The notes beneath the pieces were generated by a model. It searched no databases. It worked only from the letters and a program-made list of their open reading frames with translations, and was not told the origin of the DNA. 64,000 nt of DNA from a virus: IMG/VR virus record IMGVR_UViG_3300042197_001295, positions 17,108 to 81,107 of that record; one strand, 5' to 3'. Numbering within the stretch: position 1 is the first letter of the stretch; every line of letters begins with the position of its first letter. Shown here piece after piece: positions 15,701 through 24,336 of the stretch. The position numbers and the translations under genes are program-made.

Positions 15701-17827
15701 GTGGCTATTCCAAGAAAAAATATAATAAAAAACATAGAAGATCGTAGGAAAAATTTAAACAGCATTTTGAATAACGAAAAAACAAAAATTTTTGGAAAAA
15801 TTCCAAAAGGTTTTGAGCAAATAATGCAGAGACAAGCTGCTGTAAACTTATATAATTTGCCTTCTAGAAATTATGCGTCTTCTATTAATTTCAATAATAA
15901 ATTAATAAATTCTTTATATCAAGGTTTATCAGATTATAAATTACAAAGATTGAGAGAATTGAGAAGAATTGCAGATTCGTCTGAAATGACCATTGCTCTT
16001 CGTGAAATAGCAGATGAATTTTTAAATGAAGATAGAGAATGTAAATATATTCAGATACGGGTCAGAAACCAACCAGATGAAGTTATTGATGTTTTGAGAA
16101 AAGAATTTTATTCTTTTATGGAAATTTTCAAACTAAAAGAAAAGGGTTGGAATTATTGTAAAGAATTTTTAACTGATGGAGAAAAGTTTTTTGAAAATTT
16201 AATTTCTATAGAATCTCCAGAATTGGGTATAGTTGGACTTTGTGAAATTCCTCCCGAAAGAATAGAACCTATTTATAGAAATAAACAAAACGACGAGATT
16301 GAAATTTTCAAAATAAATGTTGATCCGGGATTTGCTAGTGAAGATTTAATAACAAATCAGAAACTTGCAATGAATGATATGAGTGATGAAAATTATATCG
16401 ATTATGATCCTGAACAAGTTACGTATATTCATTCTGGAGAATGGTGTCCGCAAAGAATGACGAAAAAATCTCACATTTCAAATGCTCTTAGAGATTTTAG
16501 AATCCATTATTTGATGGAAGATACAAATTTAATATATATTACTGCACGGGCACCTCAAAGATTATTATTTAAAATCCCAACAGATAATATGCCAGATGAT
16601 ATGGCACAAGAGCATTTAAGAAGACAAGCAGCAGAATTTAACACCCAACAATCTGTAAATTCAAATGGTATAGCAGCATATCACAATCCACAATCACAGT
16701 TAGAAAATTATTATGTTGCAACAAATAATGGAGTTGGCGTGGACATCCAAACTATAGGAGGAGATACACAACTTGATGGAAGACTACAATTAATTAAATA
16801 TTTTGCTTCTAAGCTATATCAAGCACTACAAATCCCAACAAGCAGATTAAATCCAGAATCTCAATACAGTGATGGGAGTAGTGTTACTGTCGAAGAAGTA
16901 AAATTCGGAAAAATGATAGAAAGATTACAATCTCGTTTTGCGGTTGCGATAAAAAAGACATTTATAACTCATTTAAAACTAAAAGGAAAAGACGTGAAAG
17001 GATTAAAAGAATTTTTAAATTTAAAATATAATAAAAATGAAAACGACGAATATGGTAACAAACAAGTTAATTTAAAATCATACAAAGAAGAACTTCGACA
17101 AGTAGAAAGTTCTTTAGAAAAACACATGCACGTTTTAAATGAACAAATAAAAAAATATAACGAAGAATTGAGTTTAATTTCTGAAAATTATAATGCTTAC
17201 AATGAAGAAGAATATACACAAGAAGAAGTAGAGTATATAAGAAACGAAATTAAAAAAATAGAACAAAGGTTGATGGAATTAATTAGTAAAAATAAAAGCA
17301 TATGGGATCAATATGAATTAGAAGATAATGACATTGATATTATATTCAATGCTCCGAATGCATATAATGCACTAAAGAAACAACAACAACTATCAATAAA
17401 ATTAGATACTTTAGGAAAATTAATGGAAATACCATTTATGAGTTTGGCATATGCACTAAAATACGGAGAAAGGTTCGATGGCGGACCTTTAACAAATTCC
17501 GAAATAAATCAGTTATATGTTTATGCTATTGCAGAGCAAAAATTAAAAGCACAACTATCCAAAATAGAAAACGGGGAAGATATCGGTAGTGGCGGAGGAG
17601 GAGGACTATCTGGTCTTGGTGGAGGGGATATGTCCGATTTCGGCGGAGGAGGAGGAGCAGGTGGCGGCAGTGGAGATATACCAAAACCAGTGTTGCCTGA
17701 TGCAGGAGATATACAAGACCTTGGAGGGGGGTCAGAACCTGAAATGGGAGGAGGAGGAGGAGCAGGACCGTCTCCTTCTGAAACACCAGCACCAGAATCT
17801 TCAGAAGATTTGGGAAATAAAGAGTAA
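15701..17827 (+). CDS. 20: Portal vertex protein (T4 gp20-like)
   Basis: This 708-residue protein would form the dodecameric portal through which DNA enters and leaves the head. The central region matches T4-type portals: KLQRLRELRRIADSSEMTIA near residue 87, KGWNYCKEFLTDGEKFFENL, IHSGEW, DTNLIYITARAPQRLLFKIP, and KYFASKLYQALQIPTSRLN with a following SVTVEEVKFGKMI. A coiled coil follows at about 465-530. The last 85 residues are Gly-rich and acidic low-complexity sequence (GSGGGGGLSGLGGGD and similar), longer than the T4 tail. Translation starts at GTG. The gene precedes the terminase block. Confidence 0.85.
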   Translation: MAIPRKNIIKNIEDRRKNLNSILNNEKTKIFGKIPKGFEQIMQRQAAVNLYNLPSRNYASSINFNNKLINSLYQGLSDYKLQRLRELRRIADSSEMTIALREIADEFLNEDRECKYIQIRVRNQPDEVIDVLRKEFYSFMEIFKLKEKGWNYCKEFLTDGEKFFENLISIESPELGIVGLCEIPPERIEPIYRNKQNDEIEIFKINVDPGFASEDLITNQKLAMNDMSDENYIDYDPEQVTYIHSGEWCPQRMTKKSHISNALRDFRIHYLMEDTNLIYITARAPQRLLFKIPTDNMPDDMAQEHLRRQAAEFNTQQSVNSNGIAAYHNPQSQLENYYVATNNGVGVDIQTIGGDTQLDGRLQLIKYFASKLYQALQIPTSRLNPESQYSDGSSVTVEEVKFGKMIERLQSRFAVAIKKTFITHLKLKGKDVKGLKEFLNLKYNKNENDEYGNKQVNLKSYKEELRQVESSLEKHMHVLNEQIKKYNEELSLISENYNAYNEEEYTQEEVEYIRNEIKKIEQRLMELISKNKSIWDQYELEDNDIDIIFNAPNAYNALKKQQQLSIKLDTLGKLMEIPFMSLAYALKYGERFDGGPLTNSEINQLYVYAIAEQKLKAQLSKIENGEDIGSGGGGGLSGLGGGDMSDFGGGGGAGGGSGDIPKPVLPDAGDIQDLGGGSEPEMGGGGGAGPSPSETPAPESSEDLGNKE

Positions 17828-17847
17828 AAAAAGACTAAATAATTTAA

Positions 17848-18405
17848 ATGGAATCTAAATTTTATACTTTAATATTTGAATTTTACAACAAAAATAACAT
17901 AGGTGGAATTCTAAGAGGTGATCATGTTACTTTTTCAAAGGATTGGGAAAAAATAGCAAATGAAAAAAAATATCCAGAACACATGAAAAATGTTCTAACC
18001 AGATTAGCAAACACTAAAAATAGACTTATTGTAACAGATGTGAATCGAAACTCTTCTGGAGCTATAGGAAATCCAATTGCTGGAGTTTTACCTGAAGATA
18101 TTATTTTAAATGTTGCCGAAGAAATTTCTCCGGGTTTACCTATAGATTCTATTCCGGTTCCTTTGAATTTAATTCAAAGGGTTGAAAATGGAATAAATTT
18201 AGGGCAAATTCCTGATTGTTGGAAAACTCCTGTTGTTATTACACAATCCAGAACTTTTGATCCTAAAAAGGATTCTATTGATACTGAAGGAAATCCAGAT
18301 TATACAAAATATAAAAAATTGGCACATCAACACATTTTAGATAGACAAAAAGAAGGTCATAAACCAGAACAAAAAGGTATTGGCATGACTGGTCAAACTA
18401 GCTAA
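17848..18405 (+). CDS. Hypothetical protein downstream of the portal gene
   Basis: A 185-residue protein with NIGGILRGDHVTFSKDWEKI near the start, which looks like a small beta-barrel entry strand, and a charged, Gln/Gly-rich C-terminus ending GIGMTGQTS. A CTAAATA box six bases before the ATG and the position between portal and terminase genes suggest a head-assembly or virion protein. It contains no clear L/I-x-E|A/S site. Family not recognised. Confidence 0.5.
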   Translation: MESKFYTLIFEFYNKNNIGGILRGDHVTFSKDWEKIANEKKYPEHMKNVLTRLANTKNRLIVTDVNRNSSGAIGNPIAGVLPEDIILNVAEEISPGLPIDSIPVPLNLIQRVENGINLGQIPDCWKTPVVITQSRTFDPKKDSIDTEGNPDYTKYKKLAHQHILDRQKEGHKPEQKGIGMTGQTS

Positions 18406-18407
18406 TA

Positions 18408-19325
18408 TTATTCATTTAAAATTCCATAAATATCGATAATAGAACAGAAAAAGTTCAATTCTTTATCTCTTCTATTTTCATAATTGTTCAAAGTAAAATT
18501 TAAAGATCTTGCTATTTTTAAAGATTTGATTTGATCAATAGACTCGTCTTCTATGAATTTAGTAACTAAGAATTCTGATATTTTTTCATATTCGTCAAAC
18601 GAAGAAACAATATTAATCCATTTTTGACGAATTGTTGATAATTTTTCAATAGAAGTAGCCTTTTTCAAAAAACTATGAATAATAGTTGCTATTTCTTCGG
18701 TTTGATCATTTATTAAAAATCCACTCTCTACCCAATTATATGCCTTACGCATATCTGGGTAAATATATTTTAACAAATAATTTTTCTGATCTGAATCTAA
18801 AACGATATCTTCTTTTTTAAGATTTGATTCTATGATTTTTAAAAAGCTATCAACATCTGGTTCAATTTTTTTAGGAATAGTTCTAGATACAATTTCTTCG
18901 ATAATTTTATCGGGTCTATTTGTAGTGAAAATAAAATAACACTGTGTTTTAATACTTTCTTCTAAAATGTCTTTTAGTGCTTGTTGTGCATTTCTTGTAA
19001 GTCCGTCTGCTTCTGAAAGAACACATAATTTAAAACCACAACCAAGGGTAGATGATTGCACAAACCTCGTAATGTTATCTCTAATCAAGTCAATACCAGT
19101 TTCTTTGCTGGCATTAATAGAAAGAGTGCTAGGCAAAACTCCCCAATACTCTGACAAAAACATCGAAATTGATGTTTTCCCCGTTCCCGGTTTTCCGTAA
19201 AACATCAAATTTTGCTTTGTGTGATTTTTCATCAAAGATTTGACAAATTTCGATGTTTCTTCGGAAAATGCAAAGTCTTCAATTTTTTTCGGACGATATT
19301 TTTCGCACAGAGAAAGTGAATTCAT
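18408..19325 (-). CDS. 44: Clamp loader ATPase subunit (T4 gp44-like)
   Basis: A 305-residue AAA+ protein of the RFC/gp44 type that loads the sliding clamp on primed DNA. CEKYRPKKIEDF opens the family domain, FYGKPGTGKTSISMF is Walker A, CVLSEADGLTRNAQQALKDI is Walker B plus the following helix, FTTNRPDKI is sensor 1, and IVSRTI corresponds to the S-R-C motif with Thr in place of Cys. The C-terminal collar domain is present. It is isolated from the clamp gene by about 25 kb and lies between head genes. Its start codon overlaps the box of the divergent small terminase gene. Confidence 0.85.
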   Translation of the reverse strand: MNSLSLCEKYRPKKIEDFAFSEETSKFVKSLMKNHTKQNLMFYGKPGTGKTSISMFLSEYWGVLPSTLSINASKETGIDLIRDNITRFVQSSTLGCGFKLCVLSEADGLTRNAQQALKDILEESIKTQCYFIFTTNRPDKIIEEIVSRTIPKKIEPDVDSFLKIIESNLKKEDIVLDSDQKNYLLKYIYPDMRKAYNWVESGFLINDQTEEIATIIHSFLKKATSIEKLSTIRQKWINIVSSFDEYEKISEFLVTKFIEDESIDQIKSLKIARSLNFTLNNYENRRDKELNFFCSIIDIYGILNE

Positions 19326-19332
19326 ATAAATA
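19325..19332 (+). promoter_or_regulatory. Late-promoter-like box TATAAATA for the terminase genes
   Basis: An exact TATAAATA seven bases before the GTG of the small terminase gene. AAGGA lies between box and start but is too close to be a good Shine-Dalgarno site. Confidence 0.5.
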
Positions 19333-19339
19333 AGGATTA

Positions 19340-19951
19340 GTGGAAGATAAAATAAAAAATAAAACAGACACTTGGTTGGAAAGTGTTCTTCTCAAAGAGA
19401 ATGAACACCAGAATCATGAATTGTCAATGAAGAATTCTTTAGAAAAAAATAAAATACCGTTTGAAGGAGAAATTTCTAAACCAGTATCAACATCTGAATT
19501 ATTAGGAAAAGCATTGGAAAGGGCAGACCAATTTCACCAAATAATTCTACCTGCCGTCGAAGAAATGGCATATGCAGTCAGAGAAGATGCCGATGCAGAA
19601 AAAGGAAAAGCATTAGCAAATATGATAATGGCAGGACAAAAATGTCTCCAAACTTATGCAGATATTTATACAAAATTTGTTGAAGTTGAAGGTAGATTAG
19701 AATCGGAAAAATTAAAAGCAGAAGCAATAAAAAGCGTGAAAATAGGAGATACTATAAATATACAACAAAACAATGTTAGTGTAACTACTCCGGCAGAATT
19801 AATGAGAAAAATTACAGAAGCAATGTCTTCTGGAACTTTCGATGTTGATAAATTGAAAATGCTCAAAGAGCAAAAAAGAAAATTAGACAGAGTTACTAAT
19901 AATTCCGATAAAGATAATGATATTAACATAGAAATTCAAAAAGATGTCTAA
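19340..19951 (+). CDS. 16: Probable small terminase subunit (gp16-like)
   Basis: A 203-residue, mostly helical protein overlapping the large terminase gene by eight bases, the usual 16-17 arrangement. Central helices (ELLGKALERADQFHQIILPA, then ANMIMAGQKCLQTYADIYTK) suit the oligomerising coiled coil of T4-type small terminases, and the ends are charged and disordered. Such proteins recognise concatemeric DNA and stimulate the gp17 ATPase. Translation starts at GTG. Sequence similarity is weak, so the call rests mainly on position and predicted structure. Confidence 0.6.
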   Translation: MEDKIKNKTDTWLESVLLKENEHQNHELSMKNSLEKNKIPFEGEISKPVSTSELLGKALERADQFHQIILPAVEEMAYAVREDADAEKGKALANMIMAGQKCLQTYADIYTKFVEVEGRLESEKLKAEAIKSVKIGDTINIQQNNVSVTTPAELMRKITEAMSSGTFDVDKLKMLKEQKRKLDRVTNNSDKDNDINIEIQKDV

Positions 19952-22301
19952 TAAAAAACCAAAATCAAAAAAAGTTTCTGAAAAACAAGAAGAAAACGAA
20001 GAAGAATCTCATGAATTGATCATTCCTGAAAATGATATTTCTATACATGAAGTTTCTAAAATAAAATTTGATGGAGATGATGAATCAAAAGGTCTTCGTC
20101 ATGGAATGTCTGGTGTTCCAGCAGCAGGAAAAGCAAAATATAGATTAGACGAAAACGATATGTTGGAATTGATGTTAATCAAAACTGACATTTTTTATTG
20201 GTTAGAAAATTATTATTATATAACATTTATTCATCCATCTAAAAAAAGCAAAAAAATACAAAATGGCATAGAAGTAGAAATACCAATTAAAGTCACAGAA
20301 CCAATTGCATTGTATAATTTTCAACGTGAAATAATAAGAAAATTTATGAATAAACAGCACATGGTTACTGTTACTTCAAGACAGTTGGGGAAAGACTTGG
20401 CTTTAAATACACCAATCCCAACTCCTAATGGGTGGACTACGATGGGTGAATTAAAACAAGGAGATGTTATTTTTGACGAAAAAGGAAATCCAACAACTGT
20501 TCTTATAACACACCCTATTAAATACGATGCCGAAACATATAAAATAACATTTAGTACAGGCGAAACCATTATAGCCAATGCCGATCATAATTGGTGGACA
20601 CAAAGTAAAAAAGAAAAAAGAAAAAAAATATTAGGTTCTATGAAAACAACAAAACAAATCATAGATAGCAAAGACGAACATAGAATATATTTTCAACCGG
20701 ATAATGAAGAATTTATAAAACAATACAACTACAAAGTAAACAAAAGAAATAAATATATCTATATTACTAACATAGAACCAACAGATTCGGTTCCTATGCG
20801 TTGTATTACGGTGGATTCGCCAAATAGCCTTTATCTATGTGGTAAGACAATGATTCCTACGCATAACACTACAATACTTGTCGCATTAGCAATTTATCAA
20901 GCATGTTTTAATGAAAAAAATACAGTTTTAGTTTATTCTCACATGGAATCGTCTGCAAAGATGATAGTTGGGAGAATTAAAGAAGCATATAGATTAATGC
21001 CAAACCACTTAAAACCTGCGGTTAAAACTTGGGGCGCACTGGAAATTGAATTTGAAAATGGTAGCGTTATAAAAGCCGGACCAACTTCAATAAAATCAGG
21101 ACACGGGGAAACTATTGATTTGTTATTGCTTGACGAGTTTGATTATGTTCAGGCAGAAGTTCAAGAAGGGTTTATTTTGGGTATTATGCCCACAATTTCA
21201 ACTTCCAGAGGAAAAATATTTATCTGTAGTTCTGCAAATTCTACCAGAGGATATTTTTATAAATATTTCCAACAAGCACAAAAGGGTGATTCCGAATGGA
21301 ATTGGCACATGGCATATTGGTATGACGTTCCGGGTAGAGGTGAAGAATTTAAACAAAAAGCAATATCGGAATGTGCAGGAGATATGAGAATATTTAGAAA
21401 AGCATATGAATGTGATTTCGGAGCAACAGAAGATGTTGGTGTTGGACTAATGGCAGAACACGGTTTTAATGTTTTAAACAAAAAAAGAAAATCTGAAGCA
21501 CTAAAGGGATATGAATTTTTCGGAGAAGCATGTAAATTTTACGAACATCCGAATCAAGATAATATATATATTATGGGAGTTGATCCTGCTGAAGGAATAG
21601 GGGGCGATAATAGTGTTATTCAAGTTTTCGATTTTACGGATTTAAGCGACATAAAACAAGTAGCAGAATATGCTTATAACAAAATACATCCGTTGGAATT
21701 TTCTAATGTCATTTTAAAAATGGCAAAAATATTTGGAAGTCCTTGGATAGCAATCGAAAGAGACAAATCGGGAGCAATGATAATAGAAAATTTAATTAGA
21801 GAACACAAATACCCTAAACTTGTACATTGGGGTATGAAAAACGACAAGAAAAATTATTATCAAAGATATGGTATAAATTGTCAAGGTAATTCTAAAAAAG
21901 TAGCAATTACACACATGAGATATTATTTAGATACGGTTCATGCGGTAACAATTAATTCGCCAGATTGTTTAGACGAATTGATACATTTTAAAAGATTGCC
22001 AAACGGAACATGGCAAGGTGTGGAAAAAAATGATGATAGAATTACAAGTATGATATGGGCATTTAGCACATTACACGAAGAAGTCATAAACCAATGTTTT
22101 GAAGTTTTAGATAAAGATATAAACGGAAAACCATTGAAAGTTAGAGATAAAATAAAAATAAATTCTTGGCAAAAAATAGAATCTGGTAGTTTTTTTAGAC
22201 CAATACCATCAATTAAATCAAACAATAATATATTTTCTATACATTCGGAAGATAAAAGATTAAATTATGGGAATTTTTCTGGATGGAAATTGGAAAAATA
22301 G
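19944..22301 (+). CDS. 17: Large terminase (T4 gp17-like) interrupted by an intein
   Basis: The precursor has 785 residues; removing the 158-residue intein leaves 627, close to the 610 of T4 gp17. The ATPase domain shows SRQLGK then TT (Walker A, split by the intein) and DLLLLDEFDYV (Walker B). The nuclease domain shows GVDPAEGIGGDN, IAIERDKSG and DDRITSMIWAF, the acidic residues of the RNase H-like fold. It packages DNA by ATP-driven translocation and cuts headful ends. No packaging is expected unless the intein splices, because the Walker A Lys and Thr are separated. The N-terminus is charged and poorly conserved. Confidence 0.9.
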   Translation: MSNKKPKSKKVSEKQEENEEESHELIIPENDISIHEVSKIKFDGDDESKGLRHGMSGVPAAGKAKYRLDENDMLELMLIKTDIFYWLENYYYITFIHPSKKSKKIQNGIEVEIPIKVTEPIALYNFQREIIRKFMNKQHMVTVTSRQLGKDLALNTPIPTPNGWTTMGELKQGDVIFDEKGNPTTVLITHPIKYDAETYKITFSTGETIIANADHNWWTQSKKEKRKKILGSMKTTKQIIDSKDEHRIYFQPDNEEFIKQYNYKVNKRNKYIYITNIEPTDSVPMRCITVDSPNSLYLCGKTMIPTHNTTILVALAIYQACFNEKNTVLVYSHMESSAKMIVGRIKEAYRLMPNHLKPAVKTWGALEIEFENGSVIKAGPTSIKSGHGETIDLLLLDEFDYVQAEVQEGFILGIMPTISTSRGKIFICSSANSTRGYFYKYFQQAQKGDSEWNWHMAYWYDVPGRGEEFKQKAISECAGDMRIFRKAYECDFGATEDVGVGLMAEHGFNVLNKKRKSEALKGYEFFGEACKFYEHPNQDNIYIMGVDPAEGIGGDNSVIQVFDFTDLSDIKQVAEYAYNKIHPLEFSNVILKMAKIFGSPWIAIERDKSGAMIIENLIREHKYPKLVHWGMKNDKKNYYQRYGINCQGNSKKVAITHMRYYLDTVHAVTINSPDCLDELIHFKRLPNGTWQGVEKNDDRITSMIWAFSTLHEEVINQCFEVLDKDINGKPLKVRDKIKINSWQKIESGSFFRPIPSIKSNNNIFSIHSEDKRLNYGNFSGWKLEK
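20394..20867 (+). mobile_element. Class 3 mini-intein in the terminase Walker A motif
   Basis: A 158-residue in-frame insertion between the Walker A Lys and Thr. Block A is DLALNTPIPTPNGW with Asp where Cys or Ser is usual. Block B is NADHNWW, placing Trp at B:12. Block F is MRCITVDSP with Cys at F:4. Block G is IPTHN followed by Thr, with Thr at G:5. Trp, Cys and Thr at these positions define class 3 inteins, in which the block F Cys starts splicing, so the absent Cys1 is expected. No endonuclease domain is present. Confidence 0.85.
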
Positions 22302-22311
22302 TTTATAGTGA

Positions 22312-22319
22312 TATAAATA
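22312..22319 (+). promoter_or_regulatory. Late-promoter-like box TATAAATA for the core protein
   Basis: An exact TATAAATA ten bases before the ATG of the prohead core protein. Confidence 0.5.
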
Positions 22320-22329
22320 AAAATATAAT

Positions 22330-23046
22330 ATGTCAGATTTAACTCAAAAAGTTCAAAACACTATATTTGGAAATTTTTCTTCCAATAGTCAAAGATTAAA
22401 CGAATCCGCAAATTTTTCCGTTGGTAGTAGCGGAAAAGTTGCTAGAAAGAAAAATAGAAAAGTTATGAAAAGAAGAAAAAGCATGAGAGAAAACCGTGGA
22501 AATATGGATATGTTCGATAGAGAGTTGTTACAAATAATGGAAGCATCTGGTGTCGATACTGATGAAGATATGGATTTGGGCTTAGATCCAAATATGAACA
22601 GAGGTGGTGAAAGTCGTTTTTCTGATGATGACAGTGACATGGATTTTGAAGACGAAGGAGATGAAGATTTTGAAGACGAAGGAGATGGGGATTTTGAAGA
22701 AGATGATGATTTTGAAGACGAAGACAGTGATTTAGGAAGCGCACAAGATATATTGGAAAAAATATATTACATGTTAAAAGATCATATCGAAGGCGAAGAA
22801 ATGGAAGACGATGATGAAATGGTTAGAGAATCCATGGAACGTGTGTTAAAAAACACCGGAGGAGAATTAACCGGACACGATTATGCAGAAACCGATTATG
22901 TTATTATCAAAGGAGGAAAAGCATATAAAGTTGCATCTTGCTCATGTGATGGACATCCTGAAGAATTAAGAGGTAAAAAAGCTATAAATTTAGACGATTT
23001 GGGTAATGCAGAAACTGGTTACGTGAATGTTAAGCATTTATTTTGA
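22330..23046 (+). CDS. Prohead core/scaffold-type protein with two protease sites
   Basis: This 238-residue protein contains two predicted prohead-protease sites: R-L-N-E|S after residue 25 and Q-I-M-E|A after residue 71. The piece between them is very basic (KKNRKVMKRRKSMRENRG). Residues about 75-140 are a run of Asp/Glu blocks, and the C-terminal 80 residues (DYAETDYVIIKGGKAYKVAS) look folded. T4 core proteins gp67, gp68 and gp22 are likewise charged and cleaved into internal peptides. It follows the terminase gene, has its own TATAAATA box and ends before a strong terminator. Which T4 core gene it replaces is not clear. Confidence 0.6.
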   Translation: MSDLTQKVQNTIFGNFSSNSQRLNESANFSVGSSGKVARKKNRKVMKRRKSMRENRGNMDMFDRELLQIMEASGVDTDEDMDLGLDPNMNRGGESRFSDDDSDMDFEDEGDEDFEDEGDGDFEEDDDFEDEDSDLGSAQDILEKIYYMLKDHIEGEEMEDDDEMVRESMERVLKNTGGELTGHDYAETDYVIIKGGKAYKVASCSCDGHPEELRGKKAINLDDLGNAETGYVNVKHLF

Positions 23047-23077
23047 GTGAAATAAATGTTAAAATAAACGCCAAAAA

Positions 23078-23107
23078 AACAGGGTAGAGGTTTTTCTCTA
23101 CCCTGTT
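23078..23107. terminator. Bidirectional intrinsic terminator
   Basis: A perfect 12-base-pair stem, AACAGGGTAGAG with CTCTACCCTGTT, and a six-base loop. It is followed by TTATTTT on the plus strand and by seven T on the minus strand, and lies between the convergent core protein and small membrane protein genes. Confidence 0.85.
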
Positions 23108-23139
23108 TTATTTTGTAGTTTTGTAGTTTTGTTACTTTT

Positions 23140-23475
23140 TTACTTAGAGGCAAATCCCAATTTAATGTCTCCGTAATCTAGAATTGCTTTGTCTTTGCCT
23201 TCTAGAAAGCCTTCTTTAAAGGCATCAGAACTATTTTCGTCAAACATAGGATTTCTATTGTAGGGATTTTCCAATAGGGCATGATACCCTTCTTGATACC
23301 CCCTGATGTATTCAGGATCGAAAAAAACTTCTGGGGTTTCTTCTACTGAATTGTGCATTTCGATTTTTTTATTGTTTTCTAGTTCAGAATCAACAGTAAC
23401 TAGATTGGATTTTGCATAAACCAAAACACAAACAAACATTACTGTGGTCGTGAATACGATTAGGGACTTGTTCAT
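23140..23475 (-). CDS. Small membrane-anchored or secreted protein
   Basis: A 111-residue protein from the ATG that follows a TTGACA/TAATAT promoter; a longer frame would start inside the -35 region. MNKSLIVFTTTVMFVCVLVYA is a signal peptide or signal anchor. The mature part is acidic and contains YIRGYQEGYHALLENPY and DAFKEGFLEGKDKAI, a repeated G-Y/F-x-E-G helix of the kind found in small phage proteins of unknown role. Likely early. Confidence 0.55.
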   Translation of the reverse strand: MNKSLIVFTTTVMFVCVLVYAKSNLVTVDSELENNKKIEMHNSVEETPEVFFDPEYIRGYQEGYHALLENPYNRNPMFDENSSDAFKEGFLEGKDKAILDYGDIKLGFASK

Positions 23476-23483
23476 ATAAGAGG

Positions 23484-23511
23484 ATATTAGCACTTTTTTC
23501 GAGTTTGTCAA
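23484..23511 (-). promoter_or_regulatory. Sigma70-type promoter
   Basis: TTGACA, 16 bases, TAATAT on the minus strand; the ATG follows about nine bases after the -10. The -35 overlaps the upstream gene's end. Confidence 0.6.
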
Positions 23512-23518
23512 GGACAAA

Positions 23519-23782
23519 TTATTCAACATTTAAAAAACTTAAAAGATATTCCGGTGGTTCTTCTCCAGTTTCTAAAAAATATAATATTTCCCATTGGGTT
23601 TCTTCCATGAATTTTAAAAAAGGGAACATTTTATTTGAAACTCTTAATGCAAATGCATCATCTCCTTTTTCGTTTGGATCATGAATATTTGAAAATAAAT
23701 TTAAACCTATTAAAAATGAAAGTTGTCTTGATTTTTTCAAGAGATCTTGATCTGAGGTTTTCACCAAATCTTTATAGTGCAT
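23519..23782 (-). CDS. Hypothetical small protein
   Basis: An 87-residue, mainly helical, soluble protein with no recognised domain (for example KFMEETQWEILYFLETGEEP). It is preceded by a TTGACA/TATATT promoter with an embedded palindrome, so it is likely early and possibly repressed. It is the first gene in a short minus-strand series. Confidence 0.5.
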   Translation of the reverse strand: MHYKDLVKTSDQDLLKKSRQLSFLIGLNLFSNIHDPNEKGDDAFALRVSNKMFPFLKFMEETQWEILYFLETGEEPPEYLLSFLNVE

Positions 23783-23797
23783 ACTAATTACAACTGT

Positions 23798-23825
23798 AAT
23801 ATATCAAATTTTGATATTTTGTCAA
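23798..23825 (-). promoter_or_regulatory. Sigma70-type promoter overlapping a palindrome
   Basis: TTGACA, 16 bases, TATATT on the minus strand, about 15 bases before the ATG of the 87-residue protein. The spacer and -10 contain a perfect inverted repeat. Confidence 0.55.
23801..23817. promoter_or_regulatory. Candidate operator: 17-base palindrome
   Basis: ATATCAAA, one central base, TTTGATAT: a perfect 8+1+8 inverted repeat covering the spacer and -10 of a promoter, the usual place for a dimeric repressor site. No repressor gene is recognised nearby. Confidence 0.4.
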
Positions 23826-23831
23826 TACTGA

Positions 23832-24335
23832 TTATTGAAAATATAAATTTTCTGATGAAACTGGTATTTCAACTAAATTTTTTACAAATGGAATCTTTAT
23901 ATGAATTTTTTCAAATTTTACAGGAAAATACAATGTAGAACCATTTTCTAATTTTTTATCTTCAATTTCAAAATCCAAAATACATCCTTCCATTACACCT
24001 TCTTCTTTTAAGAGATCATTTAAAGAAGTTTTAAATGATTCCACATCGTTTGCACAAAATGTTTCTGATCTATATCTGTCTAGATATATTTTCCATATTG
24101 CATCTATTTTATTAGAGAATTCTTTAGTAGAAATTACTGTTGCGTTTTCTGCTGGGGTTTGATCTTTTTCATTATCTATTCCTTGAGATTTTATTTTACA
24201 CAAACAAGAATCGCAAATAAAACTTCTTTTTAAGATATTTGTGTTGCTTCTCCAGAAGTTTCTATGTCTATTCCATTCATCCTCATTTAATGAAATGTCG
24301 TGTTTACAGCTATTGCATTTTAATAATCTTTCCAT
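23832..24335 (-). CDS. Hypothetical zinc-ribbon protein
   Basis: This 167-residue protein starts MERLLKCNSCKHDI and has a second pair FICDSCLCKIK about 30 residues later, giving C-x-x-C...C-x-x-C, a likely zinc site. The remaining 110 residues are mixed and unrecognised. It lies two bases downstream of the next zinc-ribbon/membrane gene, so the two are probably co-translated and may act together. Confidence 0.5.
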   Translation of the reverse strand: MERLLKCNSCKHDISLNEDEWNRHRNFWRSNTNILKRSFICDSCLCKIKSQGIDNEKDQTPAENATVISTKEFSNKIDAIWKIYLDRYRSETFCANDVESFKTSLNDLLKEEGVMEGCILDFEIEDKKLENGSTLYFPVKFEKIHIKIPFVKNLVEIPVSSENLYFQ

Positions 24336-24336
24336 T

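Noticed and set aside
17580-17820. Gly-rich repeats after the portal domain as a separate gene in other frames
   Set aside because: Open frames on both strands arise from the repetitive GGAGGAGGA sequence; the portal frame continues through it with no other start signal.
20394-20867. Loss of intein activity because position 1 is Asp
   Set aside because: The Trp/Cys/Thr triad shows a class 3 intein, which does not use a residue-1 nucleophile, so missing Cys1 is not evidence of inactivity.
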